A DNA stretch of 64,000 bases from Diphasiastrum complanatum (GCA_029204225.1 CM055112.1:29168703-29232702); one strand, 5' to 3'. Shown: positions 1 through 11,105, numbered from the stretch's first letter. Program-made: numbers and translations. Notes: generated by a model not told the origin, from the sequence alone.

Positions 1-147
1 TCATGGAAGATAATCTCATTTCAGCATGGAGTAGATACATTACAAAAGCTTTACTTCTACAAAGGGGGAGTCTCTTAGGTGGCATCCTAGTGGCATTTCC
101 ACCACATTACACAATTTACAAGTGGAATTATGCTCTCCACTAGATGT
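1..147. other. Unassigned flank, LTR-like start
   Basis: There is no gene here. A purine tract ending GGGGGAG at 61-70 looks like a polypurine tract, and the sequence from 71 on could be the start of an LTR (TC instead of TG). This stretch does not match the part of the 3' LTR of copia A that should lie at the same place, so it belongs either to a different LTR subtype or to an unrelated insertion. Confidence 0.25.
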
Positions 148-580
148 CACATTAGGGCAAGAAAGTGGAGTCTACTTCCTTATTACATGCTGGATTTTCA
201 CCTAAATTTGCAAAGGAAGTGTGTTTTACTATGTATTCCCATTCTCCATAGTGAGAAGATAGAAACTTTTTGGAGCCTCAAGGAGAAACTCGAGTTTCCT
301 CTCATTGTATGGTGATCACTCTTGATTTCCAATGAAACCCAGCTTTGGAACTTTGTAAACACTGTCTACAGGCCGTACTACAGCCTTATTCCCACACGTG
401 TGGAGTTGGATTATACTATTTGATCAATGCTTTGATTGTCTCTACTTGTTTCCTATCAAGCTGCTAAACTAGATCTTGTTTTCTGATGACTAGTTTATGA
501 TAGATTGTTTAACAAGCATACAATCACCTTGTGGATCATTCAAAGATCCATTTATGGTCCTTAGTACTGTACTTTTCACA
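148..580 (+). repeat. Copia A 5' LTR (3' part)
   Basis: It matches 10517-10952 base for base with only a few differences, and ends ...TTTTCACA directly before a tRNA-Met primer binding site, as a 5' LTR should. Similarity to the 3' LTR stops abruptly at 147/148, so the first 250 or so bases of this LTR are missing or replaced. It contains the palindrome CACACGTGTG at 393-402. Confidence 0.85.
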
Positions 581-592
581 TGGTATTAGAGC
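581..592 (+). other. Copia A primer binding site
   Basis: TGGTATTAGAGC immediately follows the 5' LTR. It differs at one base from the usual plant copia site TGGTATCAGAGC, which pairs with the 3' end of initiator tRNA-Met to prime minus-strand DNA synthesis. Confidence 0.85.
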
Positions 593-1209
593 CAAGTACA
601 AGGCCATTGATCTGTGTCTGAATCTAATCCAGTTTTAGCAGGTTTTGGTGCAAAAAGCTAGTATTGGAAGGGCGAGCTGGTATCCAGGTTTTGGTGAGGG
701 GATTTGATCCCAAAATTTTTCAGGATCAAAATCCGTACTGTTCACACGTGTGGACATCTCTGAACCAGCATTTAATAACCCATATTCATTGGATCATATA
801 AAATTAATCTGGTGTCAGTTTGATGTAATTTTTGGTGCAAATCCTAGAATAAGCTACCAAGATGACTTGCCATTGATTAGTTTTGAATTTGTTTCATGAA
901 AACTGATTAATCTAGGCTGATTTCAGACCTTCTTAAAGTGGAAACCAAGTCTTGAAAGTACATCAAAGTGAATGAGAGAGATAGAGTCAGTTTTTGTCCA
1001 AGAATAGCCAAGATTGGCAAGATTTGCTTGAGTGTAGTTTTCATCTCATCTTATCTTCACTCCAGCTTGTGAGACTGATAGTACTGTGATTACAAATCCA
1101 TCTGTTGGATTAGAAGTCAACATTTGAGTGAAACACTGCAAGTTAGAAACCTTTGTGAGTTTCAGGTCCAAACAAATCTATATCTTGTGTGTAGAATCTT
1201 GCTAGTAAG
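593..1209 (+). other. Copia A untranslated leader
   Basis: Non-coding sequence between primer binding site and gag start. It holds a second CACACGTGTG palindrome at 743-752, preceded by CCGTACTG, much like the arrangement in the LTR itself. No other feature is seen. Confidence 0.7.
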
Positions 1210-1527
1210 ATGGGATATGTGGGAGCCTACCTTCTAGAAGCTAGTGAGACGTTAAATTCTACCAATTATGTTATTTGGAAAGTGAGGATGGAGTCACTAA
1301 TGGTGCTCCAGGATCTTTATGAGTTTCTAATAGATGGTGAAGATGAACCTCTAGGTGCACAGGAATTAGTGAGATACAAGAAGAGGTCTAGGCTTGCACT
1401 TCACTGTATTAAGATGAATGTAAGCAATGATCTTTTAAAAGAAGTATCATCATGTAAGAGTGATAAAGAGACTTGGGAATCTTTAAAATCTATCTATGAG
1501 TCTAGTAACACTTCCAGGGTTCTCATG
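1210..1527 (+). pseudogene. Copia A gag, N-terminal part
   Basis: Opens with ATG at 1210 and encodes the gag N-terminus (UBN2/DUF4219-type), including the TNYVIWKVRMESL motif that corresponds to LNYSTWKVRMESL in copia B, and ends in ...NTSRVLM. The reading frame then runs into the inserted element and is lost. The gag sequence resumes at 6597 in the same phase. In the family, gag forms the virus-like particle in the cytoplasm. Here the coding sequence is split by 5 kb and cannot give a full product. Confidence 0.85.
1523..1527. repeat. Target site duplication, left (TCATG)
   Basis: TCATG lies directly before the inserted element and again directly after it at 6592-6596. A 5-bp duplication is what LTR-element integrases leave. 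Confidence 0.9.
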
Positions 1528-2774
1528 TGTTGTAAAGCTACCTTTACAAGATTTACTTCCGGCGCCATCGGCACCAGCTGTCCCTGGCGCCAGCAGCGCC
1601 CCTGTTGCTCCCGGCGCCAACGGCGCCGGCGCCGCTCCCGGCGCCACTGTGACCAGAATCCAGCCGGCGCCAAGTTCCTATGGCTGAAAATCTTTGATCG
1701 GTTCTAGCGAAGTCCAGAGAGCTCAGATCGATGTGCAATCACCTCACACGATCTAGGCATGATTAAAGGAAGCCTGGAGATCAATAAAATCTAGAGAGAG
1801 AAAATGACTTTTTAGAAAGAGAAAATCCTAGAGAGAGAAAAACGTGCTTTACCAGCTTGGGTAGAGTGCTTGGTATGAGGGGGGGGGGGGTGCCGAATCA
1901 CACCAATACTATAGGGGAGTGCGGGTTGCGACTCAGGGCGAGCTCCAACCAAGTCTCAGCCTCCCTTGCTGGAATGTTGTCATGGCTCTCGCCTTGGCAT
2001 GCTAGCGCCCCGGAGACTAAGGTCGGTCACACACTTGAAATGTAACCTTCTCAGATTTATCAATAAAGTGGGATTTTCTTCAAACTGACTCTGATTACCT
2101 TCTGGGTTTCAGTGTTCGGTAAAAGCGCCAGTTGTAAGGCCACTTTCAAAATTTTTAACTTGGCACACAGCTGAGGGTCGTATCCCGGGACGCCAGCGGT
2201 ATGCCGTCGAGACCATTCGGTCCGTGGTGCCAGCGGTATGCTGTCGGGACCATTTGGTCCAGGAACTGGTTGTTTCCATATCTGTCGCGGCTTGTGGTTC
2301 TGAGTGTTCCTTGCATGAACGTGAATGGGTTAAGCTTTTGGGGAACGGGCTCTAACCTGTCGGCTGAGTTGGATGGCTTGCTTGGGTGGATGTTACCTGT
2401 TTATGGCTATCCAGTCTGGCGTGGCGCCAGGTTGGCTTCCAGCGCTCGTGACGAAGCTTTCAGTTGGTTAAGTTTGATGTAAGTCAGACCGCTTGCTCGG
2501 AATGGATGTTACTCGTTTGTAACGAAGCTTTGAGTTGGTTAAGTTTGATGTATGTCGGGCGGCTTGCTTGGAGGGAAGTCACCCACATCGGGACCCCCGA
2601 TCTGGCATGGCGCCAGGTTGGATCTCAATGTTGGTTTTCAGAACTTCAAGTTGGTTAAGTCGGATCGTTGTTGGCGAGTTGGCTGCTTGTATGTCAAGTG
2701 GGTTTGGATGGCAAGAGTTGAAGCTGGGAAGCTAAGTCGTGGTTCCCGGCTCCCTTTGGGATGCCTGCGCTACA
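1528..2774 (+). repeat. LARD 5' LTR
   Basis: Starts TGTTGTAAAGC and ends GCGCTACA. It carries a GC-rich block with many GGCGCC sites (1560-1672), a run of 12 G at 1879-1890, an AATAAA signal at 2062-2067, and a short tandem repeat around CAGCGGTATGC (about 2190-2255). The short open frames in it are all matched by equivalents in the 3' LTR and look non-coding. Confidence 0.9.
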
Positions 2775-2776
2775 TG

Positions 2777-2788
2777 TGGTATCAGAGC
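2777..2788 (+). other. LARD primer binding site
   Basis: TGGTATCAGAGC, complementary to initiator tRNA-Met, two bases after the end of the 5' LTR. Copia elements A and B use the same site type, which fits mobilisation by copia machinery. Confidence 0.88.
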
Positions 2789-2860
2789 CGACTGGCCGGT
2801 CAGCTATGCGGATCTCATGGAAATGGCCACGGTTTGGGGTTCATCAAGACAACTGTTGTG

Positions 2861-3262
2861 CAAGGTGCTGCCCACAGTGTAAGCACGGGTGCGTCCACGG
2901 TCGGGGTGGTCGGCAGAACGGGGGACTTGATGAGTCAAGGTGCTGCCCTTGAGGTGTAAGCATGGTCAGTTCTCGCGGTTCGGGCCTGGCGCTGTCTGCA
3001 CGTAGGATGGATGAGGCAAAGTGCTGCCTAGGGAGGTGAAAGCACGGTCTGTACCTTGTGGGGTGCGGGGCGACATATTCGAACTGTACGGGTTAACCAT
3101 TGATATAGAGATGCTGCTCGAATTCGGGTGTAAAGCACGGGTGGTTAGCTGCCGGTGCGGGATAGCTGCCGATCGTTTAGCTATAAGGGCTATCGACCAA
3201 AAAGTGGTGGGGCGTGACTGAGGCAATGTGCTGCTTAATGGTGAAAGCACAGATAGTTGGAG
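2861..3262 (+). repeat. Four degenerate repeats in LARD interior
   Basis: The core CAAGGTGCTGCC, followed after a few bases by GTGTAAGCACGGTC, recurs at about 2861, 2936, 3017 and 3223 with drift. The copies are spaced 75-205 bp and share direction. No protein is conserved across them. The role is unknown; a packaging or dimerisation signal is possible because they follow the primer site. Confidence 0.65.
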
Positions 3263-3526
3263 GGGTGTCCTAGGTGGGCTGATTCCGTGATTGATTTGTA
3301 TGGGCGCGGCCAGGCAAAGGTCTGTTGGCAGGACCATCTCAAAGGGGGACCTTGTCCTTGTTACTTGTTAGTAAACTTGCCTGAGTGTCTTACTTGTATG
3401 TATTCGTGGTGAGTCTTAGTACTCGTGCTTTGTCTGGTTTGCATGATTGCTTGTGATACAAGGAGCTGATGGCTCGAGAAGGAACCTTTTCTTTTGAAGG
3501 CTGATACCATCAAACAAAGAGGACTA

Positions 3527-4032
3527 CAGAATCTGTGGGGCGGATTTGCAGTTCAAGTACTCACACGTGAACGACAACGAAACGACTCAATGTTTGCAAA
3601 GGATGGATGGCTAGCCTGTTTCTTGGGTTAGTTTCATTTGCGACAACGCCCACCAGACGCAAGCAGGAAGTCAAAAGTTGGAAAGGGCCATTTCAGGGGA
3701 GATCTTCTATGGAGCAGTTGGTCTTCATTTTGGGACGACCACCTTCGGAACTGAAAACTCACTGAGCATGGGCGATATCCAGAATCTGTGCGGCGGATTT
3801 GCAGTTCAAGTACTCGCACGTGAACGACAACGAAACGACTCAATGTTTGCAAAGGATGGATGGCTAGCCTGTTTCTTAGGTTAGTTTCATTTGCGACAAC
3901 GCCCAGCAGACGCAAGTAGGAAGTCAAAAGTTGGAAAGGGCAATTTCAGGGGAGATCTTCTATGGAGCAGTTGGTCTTCATTTTGGGACGGCCACCTTCG
4001 AAACTGAAACTCACTGAGCATGGGTGATATCC
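3527..4032 (+). repeat. 253-bp tandem duplication
   Basis: Two nearly identical units, 3527-3779 and 3780-4032, each starting CAGAATCTGTG and ending GATATC. They differ at only a handful of bases, so the duplication is recent relative to the element. No coding frame is kept through both. Confidence 0.88.
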
Positions 4033-4414
4033 AGTATCAGTTGGATTTTTCCTCAAAGGGGAAAAGACTAGGATCCTCTTCAGAGATTGGCAACAAGTTG
4101 GATCGAGCCATAATCCTAGCAGATGGGAAGCAAAGTGTTGGAAAGGCTTTTTGTCCGAAGAACTCTACTCTAAGTCCGATCAGCTGATTTATTAAGTGGA
4201 GGGGAACTATCACACACACCTATCTCTTGGGGCAGATTTTGAATGAAAGTTGATCAAAATGGGGGCAAATTCAAGGTGACCTAGCCATACTCACACTAGG
4301 AGACTGGCAAACTTTGGATCTAATAAGTTGACGAGTTTTTGTTGTGGAAAAGAAAGTTTGTTATAGGCTTTCTCTGGACCAGCAATGATGAGGAAACAAT
4401 GAGTACGCTGGCTT

Positions 4415-4800
4415 GTGTTACGTGTAAGGCAGCTGATCAATGAAGGAACTGTGAAAGTTGAGTCTTGCATGAGAGACTTGGTATTTTGAACGGACGCTAA
4501 GGGACAGTTCGCGTTGAGATCGGACTAGTGCAAACTCTGGGTGCATATGTCTGATTCAAAGAGAGCTACTTGAAGCCAAGCTCGATGTACACTTCTTGTT
4601 TTGACTGTGAGGCAACTGACCAGTGATGGAATTGTGAAAGTCAAGTTTTTCGCGACGGACATGGTGCTTCAAACAAACGCGAAGAGATAGTTCGGATGCA
4701 GATCAAACTGGTGCGACCCTTTGGCTTTCCACGAGGTCAATGGTTACATTTGGGCTGATTTAAAGAGCTACTTCAAGCTAAGTGAGAGGTGCATTGCGGA
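4415..4800 (+). repeat. Diverged 190-bp tandem repeat
   Basis: Two related units: each contains a GGCAGCTGA/GGCAACTGA block, then AACTGTGAAAGTTGAGTC or its variant, a GACAGTTCG/GATAGTTCG block, and ends with AAGAGAGCTACTTGAAGC or AAGAGCTACTTCAAGC. They are older than the 253-bp duplication next to them. Confidence 0.65.
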
Positions 4801-5351
4801 GTACTCAATCTTTGCCTACCTTAAAGAGCCAAGATGGAAAAGTATCAAGATCAGGCTAGGACAAGGAGAGAAGTCAAGGTGCAGAAGCAACAAGGCACGG
4901 AGTGGACCATAAAGTGGGCAATCAAACGATAAATCCTTCGGCTCAGGGAGCCCTGATACCTGTGCGGAACTGAACAAATCTGGAGCTCAGGGAGCTCAAC
5001 ACAAAGTGCATCAAGGACAAATCAGGAGCTCAAAGGAGTTCCAAAGTCGAAAGTCAGAAGTGACAGGGACGAACATTTCAAAAAAAGGCCTCTGTCACCA
5101 GTTAATAAGGTTTTTGGGTTTTACGAAAGCGATATCAAATGTACGCTTTTCCCAGACAAAGATATATTTTTAAGTTATGTAATCTTTCAGTACAAAGAGC
5201 TGAGCCTCCGACTTGTGGTGTGCCAGTTTCAATGTTAATAAAAAGTGGCCAGTAAATTGAGTACTGTGCCAAGTAGCTTAAATGTATAGTTATTTTAATT
5301 GGGAGACACCTTTACTTTAATCTGACATCTGATGAGGACATCAGATTTTAT

Positions 5352-5365
5352 AAAGGTGGGGTGGA
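5352..5365 (+). other. LARD polypurine tract
   Basis: The purine-rich AAAGGTGGGGTGGA sits directly against the 3' LTR start and would prime plus-strand DNA synthesis. The 500 bp upstream holds no gene. Confidence 0.7.
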
Positions 5366-6591
5366 TGTTGTAAAGCTACCTTTACAAGCTTTACTTCAGG
5401 CGCCATCGGTGCCAGCTATGTCCCCGGCGCCAGCAGCGCCCCTGTTGCTCCCGGCGCCACTGTGACCAGAATCCAGCCGGCGCCAAGTTCCTATGGCTGA
5501 AAATCTTTGATCGGTTCTAGCGAAGTCCAGAGAGCTCAGATCGATGTGCAATCACCTCACACGATCTAGGCATGATTAAAGGAAGCCTGGGGATCAATAA
5601 AATCTAGAGAGAGAAAATGACTTTCTAGAAAGAGAAAATCCTAGAGAGAGAAAAATGTGCTTTACCAGCTTGGGTAGAGTGCTTGGTATGAGGGGGGGGG
5701 GGGGGGTGCCGAATCACACCAATACTATAGGGGAGTGCGGGTTGCGACTCAGGGCGAGCTCCAACCAAGTCTCAGCCTCCCTTGTTGGAATGTTGTCATG
5801 GCTCTCGCCTTGGCATGCTAGCGCCCCGGAGACTAGGGTCGGTCACACACTTGAAATGTAACCTTCTCAGATTTATCAATAAAGTGGATTTTCCTCAAAC
5901 TGACTCTGATTACCTTCTGGGTTTTAGTGTTCGGTAAAAGCGCTAGTTGTAAGGCCGCTTTCAAAATTTTTAACTTGGCACACAACTGAGGGTCGTATCC
6001 CCAGGACGCCAGCGGTATGCCGTCAGGACCATTCGGTCCGTGGCGCCAGCGGTATGCTGTCGGGACCATTTGGTCCAGAAACTTGTTGTTTCCATATCTG
6101 TCGCGGCTTGTGGTTCTGAGTGTTCCTTGCATGAACGTGAATGGGTTAAGCTTTTGGGGAACGGGCTCTAACCTGTCGGCTGAGTTGGATGGCTTGCTTG
6201 GGTGGATGTTACCTGTTTATGGCTGTCTAGTCTGGCGTGGCGCCAGGTTGGCTTCCAGCGCTCGTGACGAAGCTTTCAGTTGGTTAAGTCTGATGTAAGT
6301 CAGACCGCTTGCTCGGAATGGATGTTACTCGTTTGTAACAAAGCTTCGAGTTGGTTAAGTTTGATGTATGTCGGGCGGCTTGCTTGGAGGGAAGTCACCC
6401 ACATCGGGACCCCCGATCTGGCATGGCGCCAGGTTGGATCTCAATGTTGGTTTTCGGAACTTCAAGTTGGTTAAGTTTGATCGTTGTTGGCGAGTTGGCT
6501 GCTTGTATGTCAAGTGGGTTTGGATGGCAAGAGTTGAAGGCTGGGAAGCTAAGTCGTGGTTCCCGGCTCCCTTTGGGATGCCTGCGCTACA
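5366..6591 (+). repeat. LARD 3' LTR
   Basis: Same sequence as 1528-2774 with scattered substitutions, a 15-base G run (5692-5706) instead of 12, and loss of one GGCGCC-rich segment. It is followed by the TCATG duplication at 6592-6596 and then by the rest of copia A gag. Confidence 0.9.
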
Positions 6592-6596
6592 TCATG
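6592..6596. repeat. Target site duplication, right (TCATG)
   Basis: Second copy of the 5-bp host site. Removing the element and one copy restores the phase of copia A gag exactly. Confidence 0.9.
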
Positions 6597-9500
6597 CTTA
6601 GGAATCAGATTCTACAAAGCATGAAGAGGAGTGATGAGAGTGCACAAGACTATGTGCTTAGAATCAAGTCTCTCAATAGGGAGTTAGCTTCCATTGGAGA
6701 GAAGATTCAAGATAGTGAGCTTGTTCAGATTTTCCTCAATGGTCTAGGGAGTGGCTTTACAAATTTGGTCCAAAGCTTTGCAATCCAAGACACTTTGCCT
6801 ACTATAGAAAAGCTACACAGTGTATTAGTAGCTAAAGAGTGTAGGATGTTGCATACCAATGCAAGAATGAATGCTATTTCTCTGCAGGATGGTGATGTGA
6901 AAGCTAATTTCTCATTCAAAAGCAAGAAGAAGACCAATGGCAAGAAGAAGCACTTCAAGGAGACCAAGGAGGAGGATGAGGCTTCAAGCTCAAAGGGCAA
7001 GATCAAAGACAAGTCCAAGTACAAATGTTTTTTCCGTGGAAAGAAAGGACATTTTGCATCAGAATGTCTCAAGAAGAAGAAGCCACAAGAGAGCAAACAA
7101 AGCAACATTGCACATCAGGAGGAGGAGGAGGATGAAGAGTCATCGTTGATGGTTTCCAACAAACCACCATCATCCAAGAGCAACACCAATGATTCTTGGT
7201 GGATTGATAGTGGGGCAAGTTCCCACATGACATATCAAAAGGACATATTCTCCACCTTACTTTCTTACAATGACTTACATAGATCAATCTATACTGCAAG
7301 TAGTCAAGAATGTAAGATAAGTGGAATAGGAACAATTCTCTTGTATGTGGGATCATCCAAAAGGATGAATCTTGATAATGTTCTTTATGTTCCTAAGTTA
7401 ACCAAGAATTTGCTTAGTGTTGGCCAGTTAATGGATAATGGCCTAGATGTACAATTTAAGCATGGAGTTTGTTCCATCCTTAGAAATAATGAATGTATAG
7501 CCAAAGGCTTTAAGCAAGGTAGATTGTTTAAGCTTGGTGCTAATATTGCAGTGGAGAGTGTTAACTTGGCAAAGGTGGAGCTATCAAAGGTGGAACTGTG
7601 GCACAAAAGGTTGGGCCATCCCAACTACAAAGCCATGGAATCTATGGTTGCAAAGGAGCTTGCAGTTGGACTCCCCAAGCATTTGTCAAAGTGTGGGAAG
7701 AGATGTGAAGCATGCAGCCTCTCAAAGGCTCACAAACTACCCTTCTCAAGATTTACATCAAGATCAAACTCTCCTCTTGAACTCATCCATTCAAATGTTC
7801 ATAGTTTTTCACATGAGTCTAATGGTGGTGCCAAGTACTATGTAATCTTCATTGATGACTATTCTAGATTTTGTTGGATGTACCTCTTGTCTAGCAAATC
7901 AATGGTATTTGATTCTTTTGTAAAGTTCAAGACTTTGGTAGAAAATCAACTTAGTACCAAGATTAAGGTATTAAGGAGTGATAATGGAGGTGAATATATC
8001 TCCAATAAGTTGATTGACTTTTGTAGTTCTAATGGCATAAAGAGGGAGTTGTCATGTCCATACACCCCTCAACAAAATGGAGTGAGTGAGAGAAGAAATA
8101 GATCTCTTTGTGAGTGTGCTAAGGCCTTAAGGCTAGATGCTTCTCTATCCAAACCATTTTGGGGTGAAGCAATAACTTGTGCTAACTATTTGTGCAATAG
8201 ATTGCCAAACCAAGCCATTGGAGGAATCACACCATTTGAAGCTCTATTTGGAGAGAAGCCCAATCTCAAGGATCTCAAAGTTTTTGGATCCACTTGCTAT
8301 GTACACCAATCCTTGGATAAGAGAAGGAAGGATGATGCAACATCCATCAAAGGCATCTTTGTGGGATATGGTGAGAATAGCAAAGGTTATAGAGTCTTCA
8401 ATCCCATCACTAGCAAGGTGATAGTGAGTAGGGATGTTATTTTTTATGAAGGACATGCTTGTGATTTGGATGATAATGCCACTAATCATCTTGATGCCAA
8501 GGATCATGCTAGGATGGAGGAGGAGCTTCCAAGTGAAGAAGAACTTGAGGATCCACCTCAAGATGCAAGAACTCCAAGAACTCCAAGAGGATCTACAAGG
8601 GCAAGATCCGAGCCATTGAGGCTCACCTATGATGGTCAAGGTGATCAAAGAGAAGGCTCATCATCTTTCACATCTTACACCTTTCTTACTTCAATGTTAG
8701 ATGAGCCAACATGCTATGAAGATGCTTGTAAGTCTAAAAGTTGGATGGATGCTATGCAAGTAGAGTATGATGCTCTTATTGAGAATCATACTTGGGATCT
8801 TGTGGATCTTCCTCAAGGGAAGAAACCTCTTGATTGCAAGTGGGTGTTTAGATTGAAGTATAATCAAGATGGATCAATAAGCAAGCATAAAGCTAGGCTT
8901 GTTGCCAAAGGTTTTTTACAAACCAAAGGCATTGATTATGATGAGACTTTTGCTCATGTGGCTAAGCTTGTTACTATCAGGTTGATCATTAGTCTTGCTA
9001 CAACATTCAATTGGGAGCTATTCCAACTTGACTTCACAAATGCATTCCTCAATGGTTATTTGGAGGAAGAGATCTACATGAGGCAACCCGAGGGCTTCAT
9101 CAAGGCAAAGCATGAAGGAAAGGTGTGTTTTTTGAAGAAGAGCCTTTATGGGCTCAAGCAAGCACCTAGAGCATGGTACTCTAGGCTAAACTCTTTTCTC
9201 ATTTCCATCAATTTTGTAATAAGTGTCTATGATCTATCATTGTATATAAGTTTTCATGATGGCATGATCATTATTCTTGTTTTGTATGTAGATGAGATTA
9301 TCTTGAGTGATAATGATCTAGATGAAATTAGAGATGTAAAAATTGCTTTAGCAAAAGAGTTTAAGATGGTAGATCTCGGCCTATTGAGCTTCATTCTTGG
9401 AATAGAGGTTATTAGAGGATGTGATTTTAGCTTCATTTGTCAATCTAAATATGCTACATCCATCCTAGATAGATTTGGAATGAAGAATTGTAAAGGCATT

Positions 9501-10301
9501 GAGACACCAATGGAGCAACATGTAAAAGCATCTATTGGCTGTGATGAAGCATCCTTTGAGGACATCACATTATATAGAAGACTTATTGGCTCCTTGATCT
9601 ATTTAACTATAATTAGACCTGATCTTAGTTATAGTGTTGGAAAGTTAAGCCAATTCATGGAAAGTCCTCTAGTTTCACATTGGAAGATGGCCAAAAGAGT
9701 TCTTAGATACATTTCATTCACTAAGAATTTTGGTATTTTGTATAGAGGAACTAATCTTGGCTTAAGAGCCTATACTGACTCGGATTTTGCAGATGACAAA
9801 GTGGATAGAAGATCAACAAGTGCCTTTGCCACCTTTCTATGTGATGGAGTAGTATCATGGCTTTCCAAAAAGCAAGATACCATTTCCCTATCTTCCACAG
9901 AATCCGAATATAAGGCCTTGACATCAATATGCAAGGAGGTCTTGTGGCTCAAAAGGCTATTGGTGGAGCTTCATGTCATGGAGGAGGAGATCCCTATCAT
10001 CTATTGTGACAACCAATCAGCCCAATCACTTGCAACTAATCCTACATTCCATGCAAGGAGCAAACACATCGAAATTGCTCATCATTTTGTGAAGGAAAAT
10101 GTGCAAGCTAAAGAGATCAAGCTCCAACACGTGCCATCATCAAGTTGCTTGGCTGATTTGTTTACTAAACCTTTACCTAAATATTCATTTGTCATGCATG
10201 GATCTTCAATTGGAGTTATTGATAAAAGCATTGTGATCTCCAAGGCTAGATTTGAGGAGGAGTGTGAAAAATTGCCTACATTGGCAAATCTAGCCATGTA
10301 G
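6597..10301 (+). pseudogene. Copia A gag C-part and pol
   Basis: Continuous open frame encoding, in order: rest of gag, zinc knuckle, aspartic protease (DSGASSHM), GAG-pre-integrase with HHCC zinc finger, DDE integrase (FIDDYSRFCW, RSDNGGEY, NGVSERRNR), copia RT and RNase H (TDSDFADD, STESEYKAL, HARSKHIEIAHHF). An upstream in-frame stretch from 6351 is LARD LTR sequence and not part of the protein. Damage: the zinc knuckle reads CFFR where CxxC is needed (Arg at about 7035), and the RT active site reads YVDE instead of YVDD (9285-9296), losing a catalytic aspartate. The stop codon at 10299-10301 lies inside the 3' LTR. Confidence 0.9.
10254..10262 (+). other. Copia A polypurine tract
   Basis: GAGGAGGAG abuts the LTR start TGTGAAAAATTG. 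It is also coding sequence, because the polyprotein runs through it. Confidence 0.75.
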
Positions 10302-10952
10302 AATATTGTATATTTTGTCAATATTGTTTGTTGGTTACTTGAATGGCCAAAGTGCCACTTGTACATACACACCTAAAGTAGGTTACCACGAGTCAAGAGG
10401 AGTGGTTGTGTCTATTTGGTAGTGATTCCTACTTTGTAGGATCTAGACCATGATTTATGATGAGATTTGTACCTACCATGCACCTACCAAGCAAGACTCT
10501 TGGATCTAGGCTAGGGTTTTCACATTAGGGCAAGAAAGTGGAGTCTACTTCCTTATTACATGCTGGATTTTCACCTAAATTTGCAAAGGAAGTGTGTTTT
10601 ACTATGTATTCCCATTCTCCATAGTGAGAAGATAGAAACTTTTTGGAGCCTCAAGGAGAAACTCGAGTTTCCTCTCATTGTATGGTGATTACTCTTGATT
10701 TCCAATGAAACCCCACTTGGAAACTTTGCAAACACTGTCTACAGGCCGTACTACAGCCTTATTCCCACACGTGTGGAGTTGGATTATACTATTTGATCAA
10801 TGCTTTGATTGTCTCTACTTGTTTCCTATCAAGCTGCTAAACTAGATTTTGTTTTCTGATGACTAGTTTATGATAGATTGTTTAACAAGCATACAATCAC
10901 CTTGTGGATCATTCAAAGATCCATTTATGGTCCTTAGTACTGTACTTTTCAC
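10263..10952 (+). repeat. Copia A 3' LTR
   Basis: Begins TGTGAAAAATTG, the same twelve bases as the copia B LTR, and ends ...ACTTTTCAC. The part from 10517 is repeated at the left end of the window. It holds CACACGTGTG at 10766-10775. The last base differs from the 5' LTR (CACT instead of CACA). No target duplication can be tested, because the left flank is altered. Confidence 0.85.
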
Positions 10953-11105
10953 TTTTGTTAGTAAATTCTTCAAGCTTGGTCCAGCTCCCAAATGTTTTCC
11001 CAAAATATATGCATGTTGTCTTGCACTTTGCAAAAGAGCATTTGCCATATCAGAGCCAACTGCATCGTACAGGAAAATTTTATCTTTTTTTCCCTCTCCA
11101 ACAAG
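10953..11105 (-). other. Possible host exon fragment
   Basis: On the minus strand there is an open frame of 51 codons from 11105 to the end of the copia A LTR, preceded by an AG that could be a splice acceptor (11106-11107). It includes KIFLYDAVGSDMANALLQSA. I do not recognise the family. The frame is cut off exactly where the LTR begins, as if copia A had inserted into an exon. It may also be chance. Confidence 0.3.

Larger units (their letters stand above)
1528..6591 (+). mobile_element. Non-autonomous LTR element (LARD-type)
   Basis: It is bounded by TG...CA LTRs of 1247 and 1226 bp, with a tRNA-Met primer site after the first (2777-2788), a purine tract before the second (5352-5365), and 5-bp duplications outside. 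The 2.6 kb between LTRs has no gag, protease, RT or integrase and no long open frame, so enzymes must have come from elsewhere. This is the structure of a large retrotransposon derivative. It lies in copia A gag in the same orientation. The LTRs differ by scattered substitutions and one deletion of a GC-rich segment, so the insertion is moderately recent. Confidence 0.88.
148..10952 (+). mobile_element. Ty1/copia element A, interrupted
   Basis: Order: partial 5' LTR, tRNA-Met binding site, leader, gag start at 1210, inserted foreign element 1528-6591, remainder of gag-pol 6597-10301, 3' LTR 10263-10952. Apart from the insertion the reading frame is open throughout, because the host frame resumes in phase after the target duplication. 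The two LTR copies differ at several positions over about 430 bp, so it is older than copia B. The RT and zinc-knuckle motifs carry damaging changes, so the element is probably dead. Confidence 0.85.

Noticed and set aside
1553-1738. Ala/Gly-rich and Arg-rich frames near the LARD start
   Set aside because: They come from the GGCGCC-rich LTR block; the 3' LTR copy has deletions that do not keep the frame.
6351-6596. N-terminal extension of the long copia A open frame
   Set aside because: These codons lie in the LARD LTR and occur, in another context, at the same place in the 5' LTR. They are fused to pol only by the insertion.
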